From Acanthochlamys bracteata (Eukaryota > Streptophyta > Magnoliopsida > Pandanales > Velloziaceae), in NCBI GenBank assembly GCA_019914995.1, contig CM034127.1, forward strand, positions 12,994,269 to 13,058,268: a DNA stretch of 64,000 nucleotides. The letters run 5' to 3'. Shown here one piece after another: positions 21,402-32,198 of this stretch (position 1 is the stretch's first letter; each line of letters opens with the position of its first letter). The notes under the pieces are model-generated. The model had not been told where the DNA came from and made no database searches. It worked only from the letters and a program-made list of their open reading frames with translations. The translations under genes and the position numbers were made by a program.

Positions 21402-23435
21402 CTACAGCAGGAATAAAATATAGAAACGTAAAAAGGCATGACTTTGTACATTCATGTGAAACTTTAATGCCCTGTTCGACAGTCTTAAAATGCAGGTGAT
21501 CTACTTAGACTAAAAATGTTTCCTAAACATATCATAATCTAAGAAAAAAGGTAAATGCATTAAAAACAAGGCTAAAGTTGAACATAAATAACTAGGATGC
21601 GAAGGATTTATGTTTTGCTACCAAAGGCCTTATATACACATAAACCCATGCAAGAAGCACAATTTCATCTGTTATGTTAGATATTAAACACTATAACACA
21701 CCATAAAATCAATACCATAATACTCAACATCTACCAGGTATGTGAACGTGCTACTAAATGAATGTGTGAACCATTCAACAGAAACAGCATACAGCTATTT
21801 GTCTGATAGAACCTCATGATATAGCTTCATATATTCTGGATATTTATTCCTTTTGTTACAGTTCTAACTTCACAAAGATTTTCTTTTAAAGATAAAGAAT
21901 GCCAAAACCTTTGTCCAGAACAATAGCCTAAGACTGAGCTAAACAGTGCAAATGGAGATCTAGTAAGAGGCTGACTCATAAAATAGCATAAAAATCCAAG
22001 ACAGACTAAAGTAAACTGGTAAAAACAAAGACAAAATAAACTATCAACTGTAATTCAGACCCTAATTATCCAGCAAGTCTTGCCTTAATAAAGCTAGCTT
22101 ATATCTACATACTCAATGCACTATCTACTCAAACACTAGAGATAACGGAGAATCGAACATATGTTAGCTGCTGCCATGATGTTTTAAAGGCCTTCCAGAT
22201 AAATTATTGTTTGATGCCTGTCATTACTCAGTTATGTATTCTTAAATGCAAAGTGTTCTGATATTAGTCTTGGATTAATTACGAAACAAATACCAGCTTC
22301 AAGAACAATAACAGAACTTAAATAAAGAAAAGTTGACATAAAATAATAAAACCTATGAGCGTATTACGTCAAGTCATCACATATACATGCACATAACAAA
22401 AATATATATTCATTAATTACTGATAAATGATCAAATGACCAATATTTCGACTAAAATCCTCTAAATTCCTTGACTAAGTTGAAGAATTGCATTAGTATCT
22501 AGTACTATACGAAATCTCACTGAATTAGCACCTAGATCAATTTTATTTGATATCCATCCAACTTGCTGACGTATGATACCACAAGCTTTCTGATACCTAA
22601 TGAACACGGACAAGTAAGGACTCTATACAGGCTGACTAAGGAAATACCTAAATTAAAAAAAAAAAGAGATCTACTAATGGGCCAATTGATAAAATTTACT
22701 ACAACACTTTCCAAAAAAGTCTCACACAAGTTCTTTTTCTTAGATTCAACCATTGATCACTCCACAACTTATGTATCAAGTTTCACAAGTCACCATCTTT
22801 TACCATTTCTAGTTTACCACAATCATCATATACTTACACCCAACCATCCATCAAAACTACCTCACTTGTATAACCAGAAACTAATATCTCCAGAAAAACA
22901 GAGCAACTCAAACTCTACAACACATATCTAGATCAACTACCTAAAATTACAGATCTACGCTCCTAAGATTGTGAAGTTCTAATCAGGAAGGATAAACCTA
23001 AAACTGCACAATTCATAGACATAGTACACACAAAGCGACATCTACATATCAAAGGTGCTATCTAGACACCAAAACCCTAGATAATCTAAAATCATATTCG
23101 CAAAACGAAAATTTAATCAAATCATTACCAAACTCTACCTATTTTCAGAATCATAACTTCTTATCATAAACATAACCCAGAAAGCCTAATCTCCATAAAC
23201 ACGCGGCAGATCTTTATCACAACGAGAACAAAATCAAATCGCTAATTTGAATCTTAACTCCAAAAACAAGAACACGGGCATAATTAACAACAGATTTCTA
23301 GATAACAGAACCCAATGATCACAACAACACAACAAAACCAAAATAAACAATAAGAATCGAAATCGAAAGAGCAAAGAAAGAACAGAATCGAAATCGAAAG
23401 AAGAGTGAAGGCGGGAAAGAGTGAAGAAGACTCAC
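21402..23435 (-). other. 5'UTR intron of the DAYSLEEPER-like gene
   Basis: The donor ctctg|gtgagt sits at 23435 and the acceptor ctgctgtag at 21402, 2,034 bp apart on the minus strand. The first exon would lie at about 23436-23560. The open frame at 22563-22931 on the plus strand is motif-free and lies wholly within the intron. A long leader intron is common in plant regulatory genes. Confidence 0.65.
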
Positions 23436-23559
23436 CAGAGAAAGGGAACAAAAAGAGGGCTTGTGGATCGAGGAGAGGAAGAGGGCCGAGATCTACAAAA
23501 CAAGGCCTGGTTTTTTTCCCCCTCTGTTGTTTTGTTGACGACGGGCCGAAAAGAAAACC

Positions 23560-24385
23560 CTAGGTAGCTTTTATTGCGGGCGCAATCTGTATTGAATTGG
23601 AATTGATTGAGGGAGAGTTGAAAAGTTGTTTAACAATAGAGAGAGAGAGAAAGAGAGAGAGCATGGAAACCAAATCAGGAAAGATATTATTTTGTCTTGG
23701 GCTTGTATGGCCCATTGGACTATAAAGATACCAATTACAGCTGGAAGCTCTATAGTTAATGAAAAAATAAAATAATATTTTGTTTGGCGATTTGTTTAGA
23801 AATTTTGTATCATCTTTCTCGCTCTCGGATGCTCTGCACAGTGATGTGGTAGAATCTTAGAGGGATATTTTTTAGACGGTCAAGATGAGAACACGTCACT
23901 AGTTTCTTTTGTTTTCTTCTTTTCTACGTTTAAGATGCTCTCTCTCTCTCCCTCGATCTCTCTCCGGAAGCTTTTATGGCCGAGTCTTCCTAGTCGCCGG
24001 TCTGCGCAATCCATCAAGTAAACTCATGAAGCTTGTAAAAATGAATGAGTTCTAAGGGAATTGTTAGTTCGTCTTCAAAAGTTCTAAGGGAATGGTAGGA
24101 GAACGAAGAAGGAGAGCAGCAACTTAAAGTCTTTACTGAAAGAAACTGTATTGTTCTGTATATTCTGACGCCACTGGGCTACGAAGGCTCCGCCGACCAA
24201 GATTCCGGTTTTAAGTACATTAACAGAGAAAGAGAGAGAGAAGACTTCGCATGTGATAGAGATCAAAAGATGATGTCTGACAAGAAAATGTAAAGAACGA
24301 GTGACGTGGCATCATCTTTACCGTTGTTCAAGCATGAATGGATGGGTTAGAATCTTATAATGGTAAAATATAGTTATCCTGTTTT
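23560..24385. other. Promoter-side spacer with GA/CT microsatellites
   Basis: Holds gagagagag/aagagagag at 23638-23662 and a ctctctctctccctc tract at about 23938-23970. Both are typical GA-rich plant promoter or leader elements. No gene is seen; the minus frame at 24084-24266 is unsupported. Confidence 0.4.
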
Positions 24386-24632
24386 AGGAATAGTTTGAAA
24401 GTTATTTTCAAAATTACTTTTAAAAATGGAGATTACTTTTATTTTATTTTAAAAAATAAGTTTTCTTTTTTCTCAAAAATAACAAAAGTAATAATAATAT
24501 TTATTATGTAAATTTTTTATTTTTTAAATTTTTAATAAATGTCATAAAAGATATAAAATTTTGTTGAAAATATGAATTTAAAAATTAAAAAAATATATTT
24601 TTTAACAACGTGTTGCCAAACCGCACTCCTAA
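24386..24632. repeat. AT-rich TGTTTGG-type repeat, copy C
   Basis: Starts aggaatagtttgaaagtt and ends ttgccaaaccgcactcct, with an A/T-only interior that includes the shared word attatgtaaattttttat. Confidence 0.5.
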
Positions 24633-24880
24633 GAGTTACTTGGTTCAGCTTTTTCTCAATATTTTTTTTTAATTTTTTATTTCAATATTTTTTAATATAT
24701 ATTTTATAAATATCTAAAAAATTTATTTAAAAATATAAAAATTCTATGTAATAAAATTTTTTTATTATATATTTTTATTATTTTTTAAAAGTAAAAAAAT
24801 ATAATTCATTTTTTAAAAAATAAAAAATATTTTATTTTAAAAAATTCTATTTTATAAGTTATTTCAAACGCACCTTTAAT
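24633..24880. repeat. AT-rich TGTTTGG-type repeat, copy D
   Basis: Starts gagttacttggttcagc and ends atttcaaacgcacctttaat. It directly abuts copy C and carries the same interior words in inverse orientation. Confidence 0.5.
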
Positions 24881-25324
24881 GTTTACAAGTAAGTTCTACA
24901 AAAGTAAAAAATAAAATTTGTATAAATACATAAAACAAAAGTTTATATTTTATATATAAATTATATTTTAAAATATATTAAAAGTGAGAAATAGGATTTT
25001 AGAAAATATTTTAATTGCAAAATATATTGTATTTTCTTTTCAAATTTTAAGTTTTATTATTCATGTGTTCAATTATCTTTCAACTTTATTTTTATTTTAA
25101 CATCAAATTTTACTTTTATCAATTTAATTTTAAATTTTACTTCATTTATTTTAGTTTTATATACAAACTCTACTTTCAAATTTTATTTTAAATTGAATTT
25201 AGTTTTAAAAAATTGACTTTCATATAATTAAAGTAATGAATTTTTAAATAATACAAATTATTTTTTAATAAATAATTAAAAATTTTAAAATATTAAATCT
25301 AACAAAATAAAGTGAAGTGTTACC
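24881..25324. other. AT-rich spacer
   Basis: Nearly all A/T with repeated ttttaattttaaatttta words. Possibly a more decayed member of the same repeat family. Nothing coding is visible. Confidence 0.4.
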
Positions 25325-25330
25325 TTTGCT

Positions 25331-25592
25331 TAGGTGTTTGAGATTGCTTATTAAATAGAATTTTTTTAAAATAAAAAATATTTTTATTTTTTTTGAAAAT
25401 AAGTTTTATTTTTTTATTTTTTAAAAAATAATAATAATATATAATAAAAAAATATTATTATGTAAAAATTTTTTACACTATCTAAATTTTTAAATAAAAT
25501 TTCTAAATAATTATAAAATATATATTAAAAAATATATAATTAAAAAAATTAAAAAATAGCGTTTAAAATGTGATCCCAGACGCACTCATAGA
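25331..25592. repeat. AT-rich TGTTTGG-type repeat, copy E
   Basis: Starts taggtgtttgagattgctta and ends gatcccagacgcactcatag. The interior includes attattatgtaaaaatttttt and aaataattataaaatatat. Confidence 0.55.
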
Positions 25593-25676
25593 GGATCCCA
25601 ATAGCTCCCTGAATTAATTATCCTTCTTTGTGGCCGGTAAAATCTTTAAAAGAGTATATGATTCACATGACGGCAA

Positions 25677-25865
25677 TGAGAGTATTTGAAATATTTTTAA
25701 AATAATATTTTTTTATTAAAAAATAATAAAATAAATAATAAAAATTTTGTTAAATAAAATTTTTTATTTTAAAATATTAAATAAATTTATAAAAAATATA
25801 TTAACAAATATGAACTTAAAAATTAAAAATATATTTTTATGAAAAGCTTCGTCAAACTCTCCCAC
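25677..25865. repeat. AT-rich TGTTTGG-type repeat, copy F
   Basis: Starts gagagtatttgaaatattt and ends agcttcgtcaaactctccca, so the ends form gagagt..tttga/tcaaa..ctctc inverted repeats. Confidence 0.55.
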
Positions 25866-26087
25866 GTTGGATGAGACTTTGGGTTCTGACAAAGTTTTAA
25901 AACCCTAAACCCATTTTTGTATATTGCACCTATTTGTTTTATATAAGTTTCTAATTATATAACTTTGACAATTTGATGATATACGTTTCTTGCATATTAG
26001 CAGCATGCCATATAATTACTTACGGGAAACAATGTTGGACTCTATGGATCAAAATTTGACTTGTAAGGAATCAAATTTTATTTAATT

Positions 26088-26302
26088 AAGGAGATGTTTA
26101 GGAGTAATTATTAAATAGAATTTTTTAAATAAATAAATATTCATTTTCTTATAAAATAAATTCTATTTTTTTAATTTAAAAATAAATAATAATAAAATTT
26201 ATAATAGAAACTTTTTATATATTTTTAAAAATTTATAATGCGTTATAAAAATTTTATTTGAAACCTGAAATGGAAAAGAATTTTCCAAACTCTATGGAAT
26301 GC
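26088..26302. repeat. AT-rich TGTTTGG-type repeat, copy G
   Basis: Starts aaggagatgtttaggagt and ends ttttccaaactctatgg. Same class of A/T interior. Confidence 0.45.
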
Positions 26303-26344
26303 TTGGCCAACGGTGTCTAACTCTAGAAAACATTTAACTTAATT

Positions 26345-26575
26345 AAGGATGTGTTTGGTATTACTTTATTGGAAAATAAATTTTTAATCTTTAATTTTAT
26401 ATTTAATACAATTTTTATTAGTATTTAAATAATTATTTAAAATTTTAAAAATATAAAAAATTCTACATAATAAAATATTTTAATTGCTTATTTTTATTTT
26501 TTTAGATAAAAAATTAAAAAAATTATTATAAAAAAATCTATTTTAAAAACATTCTCAAAAGTTCTATTATACTCA
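26345..26575. repeat. AT-rich TGTTTGG-type repeat, copy H
   Basis: Starts aaggatgtgtttggtatt and ends aacattctcaaaagttc. The interior includes ttctacataataaaatattt, the complement-strand form of the family word. Confidence 0.5.
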
Positions 26576-27300
26576 TTGCTTACTAGTGGTATACAAGTTT
26601 TCAGTGACAACGCAATATAATTAACAAATACAGCTTCAATGAGCTTAATGAGGCTTAGCTGAGCCGATATATACAGTTTTTGAAAGGCCCAAATGAATTG
26701 TTTTCAAACATATGCGCTGCGCATCATACACAACAAGAAGAATTGATTTTTGCGCTCTGGAAAGAACAACAAAAAAAACGGAAATGAAAAAACATTTCCG
26801 GTGGTGGCAAAACAGTCAAGAAAGATCATTCTTGACTAAAAATAACTTAGTCGGCAATTCGTCAGCAAAATGTTATTGTTGGCGCCACTTACCAATAAAA
26901 GAATTACAGCAGTCGTCGGTAATGCTTAATATCTACCAATTAAAACTGTATCAGTTGAAAATGTGCAAACAATACCGACTGAACATTTAGCCAAGAACGG
27001 TGCTTTGAAACCATGAGAACTCATATTTTAGAATCAACTGCCTCTTTGATCATATTTTATAGTTCGTCTCCATCTTTGATGATAGGTAATCTCAATTCTC
27101 AAGTGCTACAGAAAATTTTCCGCATGGTATAATACAAGCAGAGCATACACTGAACCAATGAGATTATTCCTTCTTCAAATGCAAAGAAAACACTTCAGAA
27201 ATCAGAAAACACAAAGGAAAGAAAGAAATGGAAAATAGCTTCAACGTCAAGATCGAATTTCCAACTTGCAATCAGTTGCCTAGCTAATGTTAGTTTCAAT
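26576..27300. other. Spacer before the dirigent gene
   Basis: The plus-strand frame at 26712-26990 is Lys/Cys-rich with no motif. The DNA has repeated gtcgg/tcgtcgg words (gtcggcaattcg, gtcgtcggtaatg, taccgactg) that may be a transposon relic. I call no gene. Confidence 0.35.
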
Positions 27301-27368
27301 ATATCCATTTCATGAAATTGAACGTATCAATCTTCAAAAAATAGCTCCATCATGTTCTGTGTTTATCA

Positions 27369-27908
27369 TCATCCAGTTGGAACACTTCCGGTATGAGTCT
27401 CATCAGGAAACTTCAGCCAGAGCTTGAGACAGTATTGATGAGCACTGCTGCTACGTTGAAACGCAGCGTGCCCGCGAGCAAGCGCGAAGACTCCTGTACC
27501 TCCGACTACCACCAGGCGACCTCCATTCATCATAGCCTCCAAACTCAAACTACCAAACATCTCCGGCGAATCAAATGAGATATAAACCATGTTAAACGCT
27601 GATCGTTCAGAATAGTTTTCGATCGGTATAATGAACCCTTGAGCTCTACCTATGACTGGAGACGCTATTTCCGGTCCTTGGGTGAGAACATGCCTAAAGA
27701 TGAAAGCAGTGTTTGCGTTGTGCGGAATTGATTCACCTATGTCAGGAATTGTCGACGGAGGTACAGAAGAGTGGATGTAAAGCGAAAGGTCCAGGCAAGA
27801 CTCAGGTGAGGTGCTCTTTGGAAGAGGAGATAATAGAGCTAGCAGGATTACCGTTAGTATCGCTCCGGCGACAGCAATGCAGAATATAATTCTTGCCAGC
27901 ATGGTCAT
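27369..27908 (-). CDS. Dirigent-family protein, single exon, 179 aa
   Basis: Intronless, ATG at 27908. An N-terminal hydrophobic segment (residues about 4-27, ARIIFCIAVAGAILTVILLA) is a signal peptide or anchor. The dirigent beta-barrel follows: TAFIFRHVLTQGPE, then VIGRAQGFIIPIENY, FNMVYISFDSPEMFGSLSLE and GGRLVVVGGTGVFALARGHA. Length and intronless structure fit the family. Dirigent proteins act in the apoplast, steering stereoselective coupling of phenoxy radicals for lignans or lignin-like polymers. Some have diverged to other barrels. A TATA-like tataaag lies about 55 bp upstream. The C-terminal strand (YCLKLWLKF) is present, so the gene looks intact. Which dirigent subclass it belongs to is uncertain. 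Confidence 0.88.
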   Translation of the reverse strand: MTMLARIIFCIAVAGAILTVILLALLSPLPKSTSPESCLDLSLYIHSSVPPSTIPDIGESIPHNANTAFIFRHVLTQGPEIASPVIGRAQGFIIPIENYSERSAFNMVYISFDSPEMFGSLSLEAMMNGGRLVVVGGTGVFALARGHAAFQRSSSAHQYCLKLWLKFPDETHTGSVPTG

Positions 27909-27959
27909 GATTAACGATTACTCGGAGATAATATGAGAGCTATAACAATATTTGTTGTT

Positions 27960-27966
27960 CTTTATA
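27960..27966 (-). promoter_or_regulatory. TATA-like box of the dirigent gene
   Basis: On the minus strand the word tataaag lies about 55 bp before the ATG at 27908, which would give a short leader. This is inferred from position only. Confidence 0.4.
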
Positions 27967-29352
27967 CGAGGTGTTGTTCGATCTTCACAGCATACCAACT
28001 CCATTAACAATAACCGAATTTCTTTCTGAGTAGGTTGATAACTAAACCTCAAGATTGTTAGTGCTTTTTCAGGTGAACCAAATCATCATGTACTGCTTTC
28101 AGGTTCATTAGCTTCCATAGAAATACCTAATATCATTTCATGAACGCGAAAGCAAACTTAACTAGGTCTATCTTTTACTAAAATTATTTGAAGTTGCCGT
28201 ACTAACGTGGCACAGTTTTTAATTAATATGATAAAGAAGAACAAACAGAGAGTGAATGGAAAATTGATTACCAGTTGGGCCATATGCGTGAATGTGCACG
28301 TGTGCACCATACAACTTTGGTCCGTTCTTCGTTGATAATATAGCAATCTCATTCATTTAAGATTGGTGATTGAGTTTGAAGTTAGTAGTCATGTAGTGAT
28401 CATTGATATATGCAAGACTTTGAATCCACGGACGCATATAGTGCTCACAGTTTAATGATCATGGAAGATGAGAAGCAGGGACCGCATGTAATTAAACGAC
28501 GAACAAAAATGAATGGACAAAGGGTCCTATTCCATGCATGCGTGCATCCTCTTCCGCTAATCCACTGCTTGGGTGCATGAACTGCATTGATTCCAACGTT
28601 GATCCTTAACTACAGCCACTGAACAGACAGAGAAACGTACTGCTTAAAGTGAGTAGATTGTCTGAATCAAGTTAGCTAGAGAAACTAATATATTGACGCC
28701 TTCTGATGTTATTATTTGCTAGTTTTATCGGTAAGCAATTGAATTGAGATTAGGTTATTTAATGGGACCTTGAAGGCTGAAAAGAGCTAGACTGATCGAT
28801 CAAAGAATTAAACGATATACAGGCTGTGTATTCCTGTCTTGTTATATATGATTGCAAGTTTTGCAACTGCATGCAAAATGTGGCATAGGAAAGAGCGACG
28901 CTAATCTATCATCAAATACATGCGGAAGAGAACACCTCCACCTCATGGCATCCATCCAACATGAAAGTAAAGGACTCTTCCTCTATGGTCCATCTCTAAT
29001 GGCCTCAACGGAAATGAACAATTGATTGACTCACCTCTTTAGCTATCTCCATATCATATGAACAAGCAAAATTCCATAATTAGTTTTGTTTCAATGCAAC
29101 GCGATTCAAAACCCAGCAAGCCTAACTGGAAATTAAGATAATGATTTATATTGGAGGATCGGTCCAGTCCGAAAGATTTTTAGAATCTATATATATATAT
29201 ACAGATGGACATTTAGCTATTACTAACTTAGAAACTTCTTTAAAATTATTGATTAAAAATGTGAAATTGGCGTTCTGTTAACAAACCTTTTCCGTCGTTC
29301 CATCTTTATTTGTTGTGTGACTAAATTACTAAATATGATAATAAAAAATTAT
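27967..29352. other. Intergenic DNA, no gene seen
   Basis: Ordinary mixed-composition sequence. It holds gcatgcgtgcatcc (about 28536) and a tatatatatata tract at about 29189-29202. No open frame with motifs on either strand. Confidence 0.4.
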
Positions 29353-29570
29353 GAAGATGTTTGAAAATACTCATTAAAAAAAATTTCTGAAATAAAAATA
29401 ATTTTAAAATTTTAAAAAATAAAATTTATTTTTTTGTTTAAAATAATACTAAAATTTTATGACATAAAATTTTTTATTTTTAAATTAAAAAAATTATGTG
29501 AATATTTTTAAAAAATTATTGAATAATATTAAATAAAAAATTAGAATAAAATAATAAGAAGTAAATGTAA
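29353..29570. repeat. AT-rich TGTTTGG-type repeat, copy I
   Basis: Starts gaagatgtttgaaaatactc. The interior has attttatgacataaaatttttt and gaatatttttaaaaaattattg. The right end is unclear because the next repeat follows immediately. Confidence 0.4.
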
Positions 29571-29796
29571 TTAAGGGTGTGTTTTTTTATCCAAAAAATT
29601 ACTTCTTTTTATTTCTAACAACTCAATTTTTAAATATAAAATAACACAAAATAATATAAGAACTCACTTCTAACTTATTTTTATAAAAAAAATATAATCA
29701 TTCAATCAAGTTTTAACAACACTATTTTCTAACAACTCATTTCTAAAAATTTATTTTATAAAAATTAACTTTCAAAAGCAAAAAAAACGCACACTA
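29571..29796. repeat. AT-rich terminal-inverted repeat, copy J
   Basis: Starts aattaagggtgtgtttttttat and ends caaaaaaaacgcacactaat. The ends pair as gtgtgtttttt/aaaaaacgcacac, a terminal inverted repeat of about 13 bp. The interior has ttctaacaactca in two places. It may be a separate subfamily from the other copies. Confidence 0.55.
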
Positions 29797-30319
29797 ATAC
29801 GTGAAACAGTTTACACTTTTACTGTGTACGTGTCTTATGTCAACAATGAGTATCAATGAGCGGACCGGTGATAATAATAAACACTGATAAAAGTATTTTC
29901 TTAAACCAACTACACATTTAAAGGAACACAAACTAAATCCTTTCTTTTTTCCACTTCCAATATTTTTTTTAGGACGAAGAGTTAATCATCTCACTTCCTT
30001 TCATAATCGCACTTAAGGGTGAAATTAATCGTACGAATCTGCGGTGAAGCCAAAAGGTTCAAACGAACCATCACCGTCGTGCATGTACTAACCCTCTGGC
30101 CCGCATGCAGACGCGCGTAATATTCCTTCAAGAAATTTTCAATCCTCTAATCAAATCAAAATCAAAACATATCTTCAATCGATCTCTTCCTTCGATTGAT
30201 GATCCTCCCCCACCATCCTCCTCAATCCCTTCTCTGTCTAATCCAACCTGTTCTCAACCATTTGCAGCCTGTCTTCTCCTCACTAACCGACGCCTCAAAC
30301 TCTTCCTCTGCTCTTCCTA
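29797..30319. other. Upstream region of the DUF4228 gene
   Basis: Contains promoter-side sequence with a C/T-rich tract at 30180-30310. The frame at 30105-30482 is Pro/Ser-rich but crosses the TATA region, so I do not take it as coding. Confidence 0.35.
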
Positions 30320-30320
30320 C

Positions 30321-30342
30321 TTATATATATATATATATAACT
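30321..30342 (+). promoter_or_regulatory. TATA region of the DUF4228 gene
   Basis: A tatatatatatatatataac run lies about 155 bp before ATG 30495, followed by a C/A-rich leader with a polyA stretch at 30401-30417. Position and sequence suit a plant core promoter. Confidence 0.5.
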
Positions 30343-30494
30343 CCCTAGCTCCCTTCTTGCGAAAACAACACCAACCTGCACCAAACACAATCAGCACTTG
30401 CAAAAAAAAAAAAAAAACTTACTTTACAGATAAAGTTCTGTTTCTTCTCTTGCAATTGATGGTTGTAGAACTTGCTTGCTAGGTTACAACTGTA

Positions 30495-30971
30495 ATGGGG
30501 TTGTGTAGTTCTGCTGAAGCAACAGAAGTGATCATGACAACAGCGAAGGTGGTAAAGGAAAACGGAGGGTTGCAAGAGTACAGTGACCCAGTGCTAGCAT
30601 GGCAAGTGTTAAGCAAGCATAGTGTTGCTAATTCTTGCTTTCTTTGTGATGCTGATGAGATGGAGTTTGGGTTTCCGGCAAGAGCCATGAGCGATGACGA
30701 AGAGCTTAAGACAGGACAGCTATATTTTCTTTTGCCTAACTCTATGCTTCGCCGCCCTCTGCAGAATGAAGACATGGCCGTGCTCGCGCTCCGTGCAAAT
30801 GCCGCAATGTCGCTTGGTGGATGCAGAAGGAAATCTGTTGCTCCTTTGGTAATGCCATCGGTCGACGTTGTAACAACGGCATTGGAGACGAAGCAGGCGA
30901 GAAGCAGGCGGAGTAAGTCTGCGGGTCGAGGGCGTGATTTTGAATCGGACCTTGGTGCGATTCCAGAGTAG
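30495..30971 (+). CDS. DUF4228 (PADRE) domain protein, 158 aa
   Basis: A single exon. It begins MGLCSSAE: Gly2 followed by Cys and Ser fits N-myristoylation and palmitoylation, so membrane attachment is likely. The PADRE/DUF4228 order follows: TTAKVVKENGGLQEYSDPV (residues about 15-33), VLSKHSVANSCFLCDADEM, then ELKTGQLYFLLPNSMLRRPL (residues about 71-90) and DMAVLALRANAAM. The tail is Arg/Ser-rich (ARSRRSKSAGRGRDFES). The start is supported by the MGxC(S) motif. PADRE proteins are plant-specific, often induced by pathogens and abiotic stress, with no defined biochemistry. Length is typical. No breaks seen. Confidence 0.9.
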   Translation: MGLCSSAEATEVIMTTAKVVKENGGLQEYSDPVLAWQVLSKHSVANSCFLCDADEMEFGFPARAMSDDEELKTGQLYFLLPNSMLRRPLQNEDMAVLALRANAAMSLGGCRRKSVAPLVMPSVDVVTTALETKQARSRRSKSAGRGRDFESDLGAIPE

Positions 30972-32198
30972 AAGTTTAGTTGTTGTCAATAGTTGATATA
31001 CATTTCTGTATTCTTTCCCCTTAAGAAAAATAGCGGGGCGGTGAAACTTCAGCGACGAAGAGCTGATGATCAGCCGTTTAATTTGTTAATCGCAAAGTTA
31101 TTCTGCCAGTAGTAAACAGAAAGAAGTAAAACTATGGATCACAGACTTTGTTTCAGGGAGATTATTAGCTAATAATTTTCTCAAAATTATCGAACATTAA
31201 CTTTCTCAAAATTTTCCAACAAATTATTTACAGTACGCGTACTTAATCCGACAAATGAGGCATGACTAGTGCATGGATGGTGAGGGCCGAAGAAAATTCT
31301 GAAAAGTTTCTCATTCTCACGACCGTGAAAATTTGTGTTTCAAAATACTTTTAAATTTTAATTTTCATTTTATTAATACAAAAAATTATTTCACACACAA
31401 ATTGCAATTCTAATTTTTATTACAGTTTTATTTTTTAGTATTTAATTTATTTTTAAATAATTAAAATATAAAATTAATTTTACTTTCAATTTATATTTTA
31501 AAATATATTTTATATTTTACTTACAGTAAAATTTAATTACAAATATTTGAAACACAAAATTTCAAATCGATGGTTAGCGTAAGCACATATATAATAGACC
31601 AACTAGTTTTTCGGATACCTTCTTTTATATCAATCATTACGCATTGTCATGCAATGGTATTTTAAGGGAATATTTGAAATGCTATTTGAAAATAGCTTTT
31701 CTAAAAAATAAGATATTTTATAAATTAAAAAAAAATGTACTTTTTATATAAATAGTAAGAAATAATAAATAATAGTAAAAAAGTACTTTTAAATATTAGC
31801 TAAATGTACCAAAATACAAACATGAAGGAAAGAAACATAGATTCTGAAATTTTGAATTGGGCACCTAGCCCAATGTGTTTAATAAAGAAAGCCCATTAGA
31901 TCAGGAGTACAGTTGGGCCTTTGTTGACGCGCGAGAAATATAGATTATATTAGCATTCCGCGGGATCGTCAACCAAGAAAATAAAAGAGAATTTTTCCTT
32001 TTCTTCAACTCTTTCTAATAACAAACTTTTTCTCATCCAACCCCTTTACATCTTCACTATTCACAACCGACGACCCCTTACCTGAACACAACTCTTCATC
32101 TTCATCCCCGTTCTCGTTACTTCGAATTTGTTTCCTCGGAGAATTCGACAGCAGCTGAACGGATCTGTCATCGATCTGGATAACAGATATAGAGAAAT
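30972..32198. other. Spacer between DUF4228 and SEC3
   Basis: The DUF4228 3' flank, then AT-rich DNA at 31320-31560 and 31670-31800 resembling decayed copies of the AT-rich repeat family. Pyrimidine-rich sequence at 31990-32190 is the probable SEC3 leader. No gene is seen. Confidence 0.4.

Noticed and set aside
19380-21499. Plus-strand frames of 60-137 codons opposite the DAYSLEEPER-like gene
   Set aside because: Antisense shadows of the uninterrupted minus-strand coding exon.
22563-22931. 122-codon plus frame
   Set aside because: Lies within the 5'UTR intron, Ser/Thr/His-rich, no motif.
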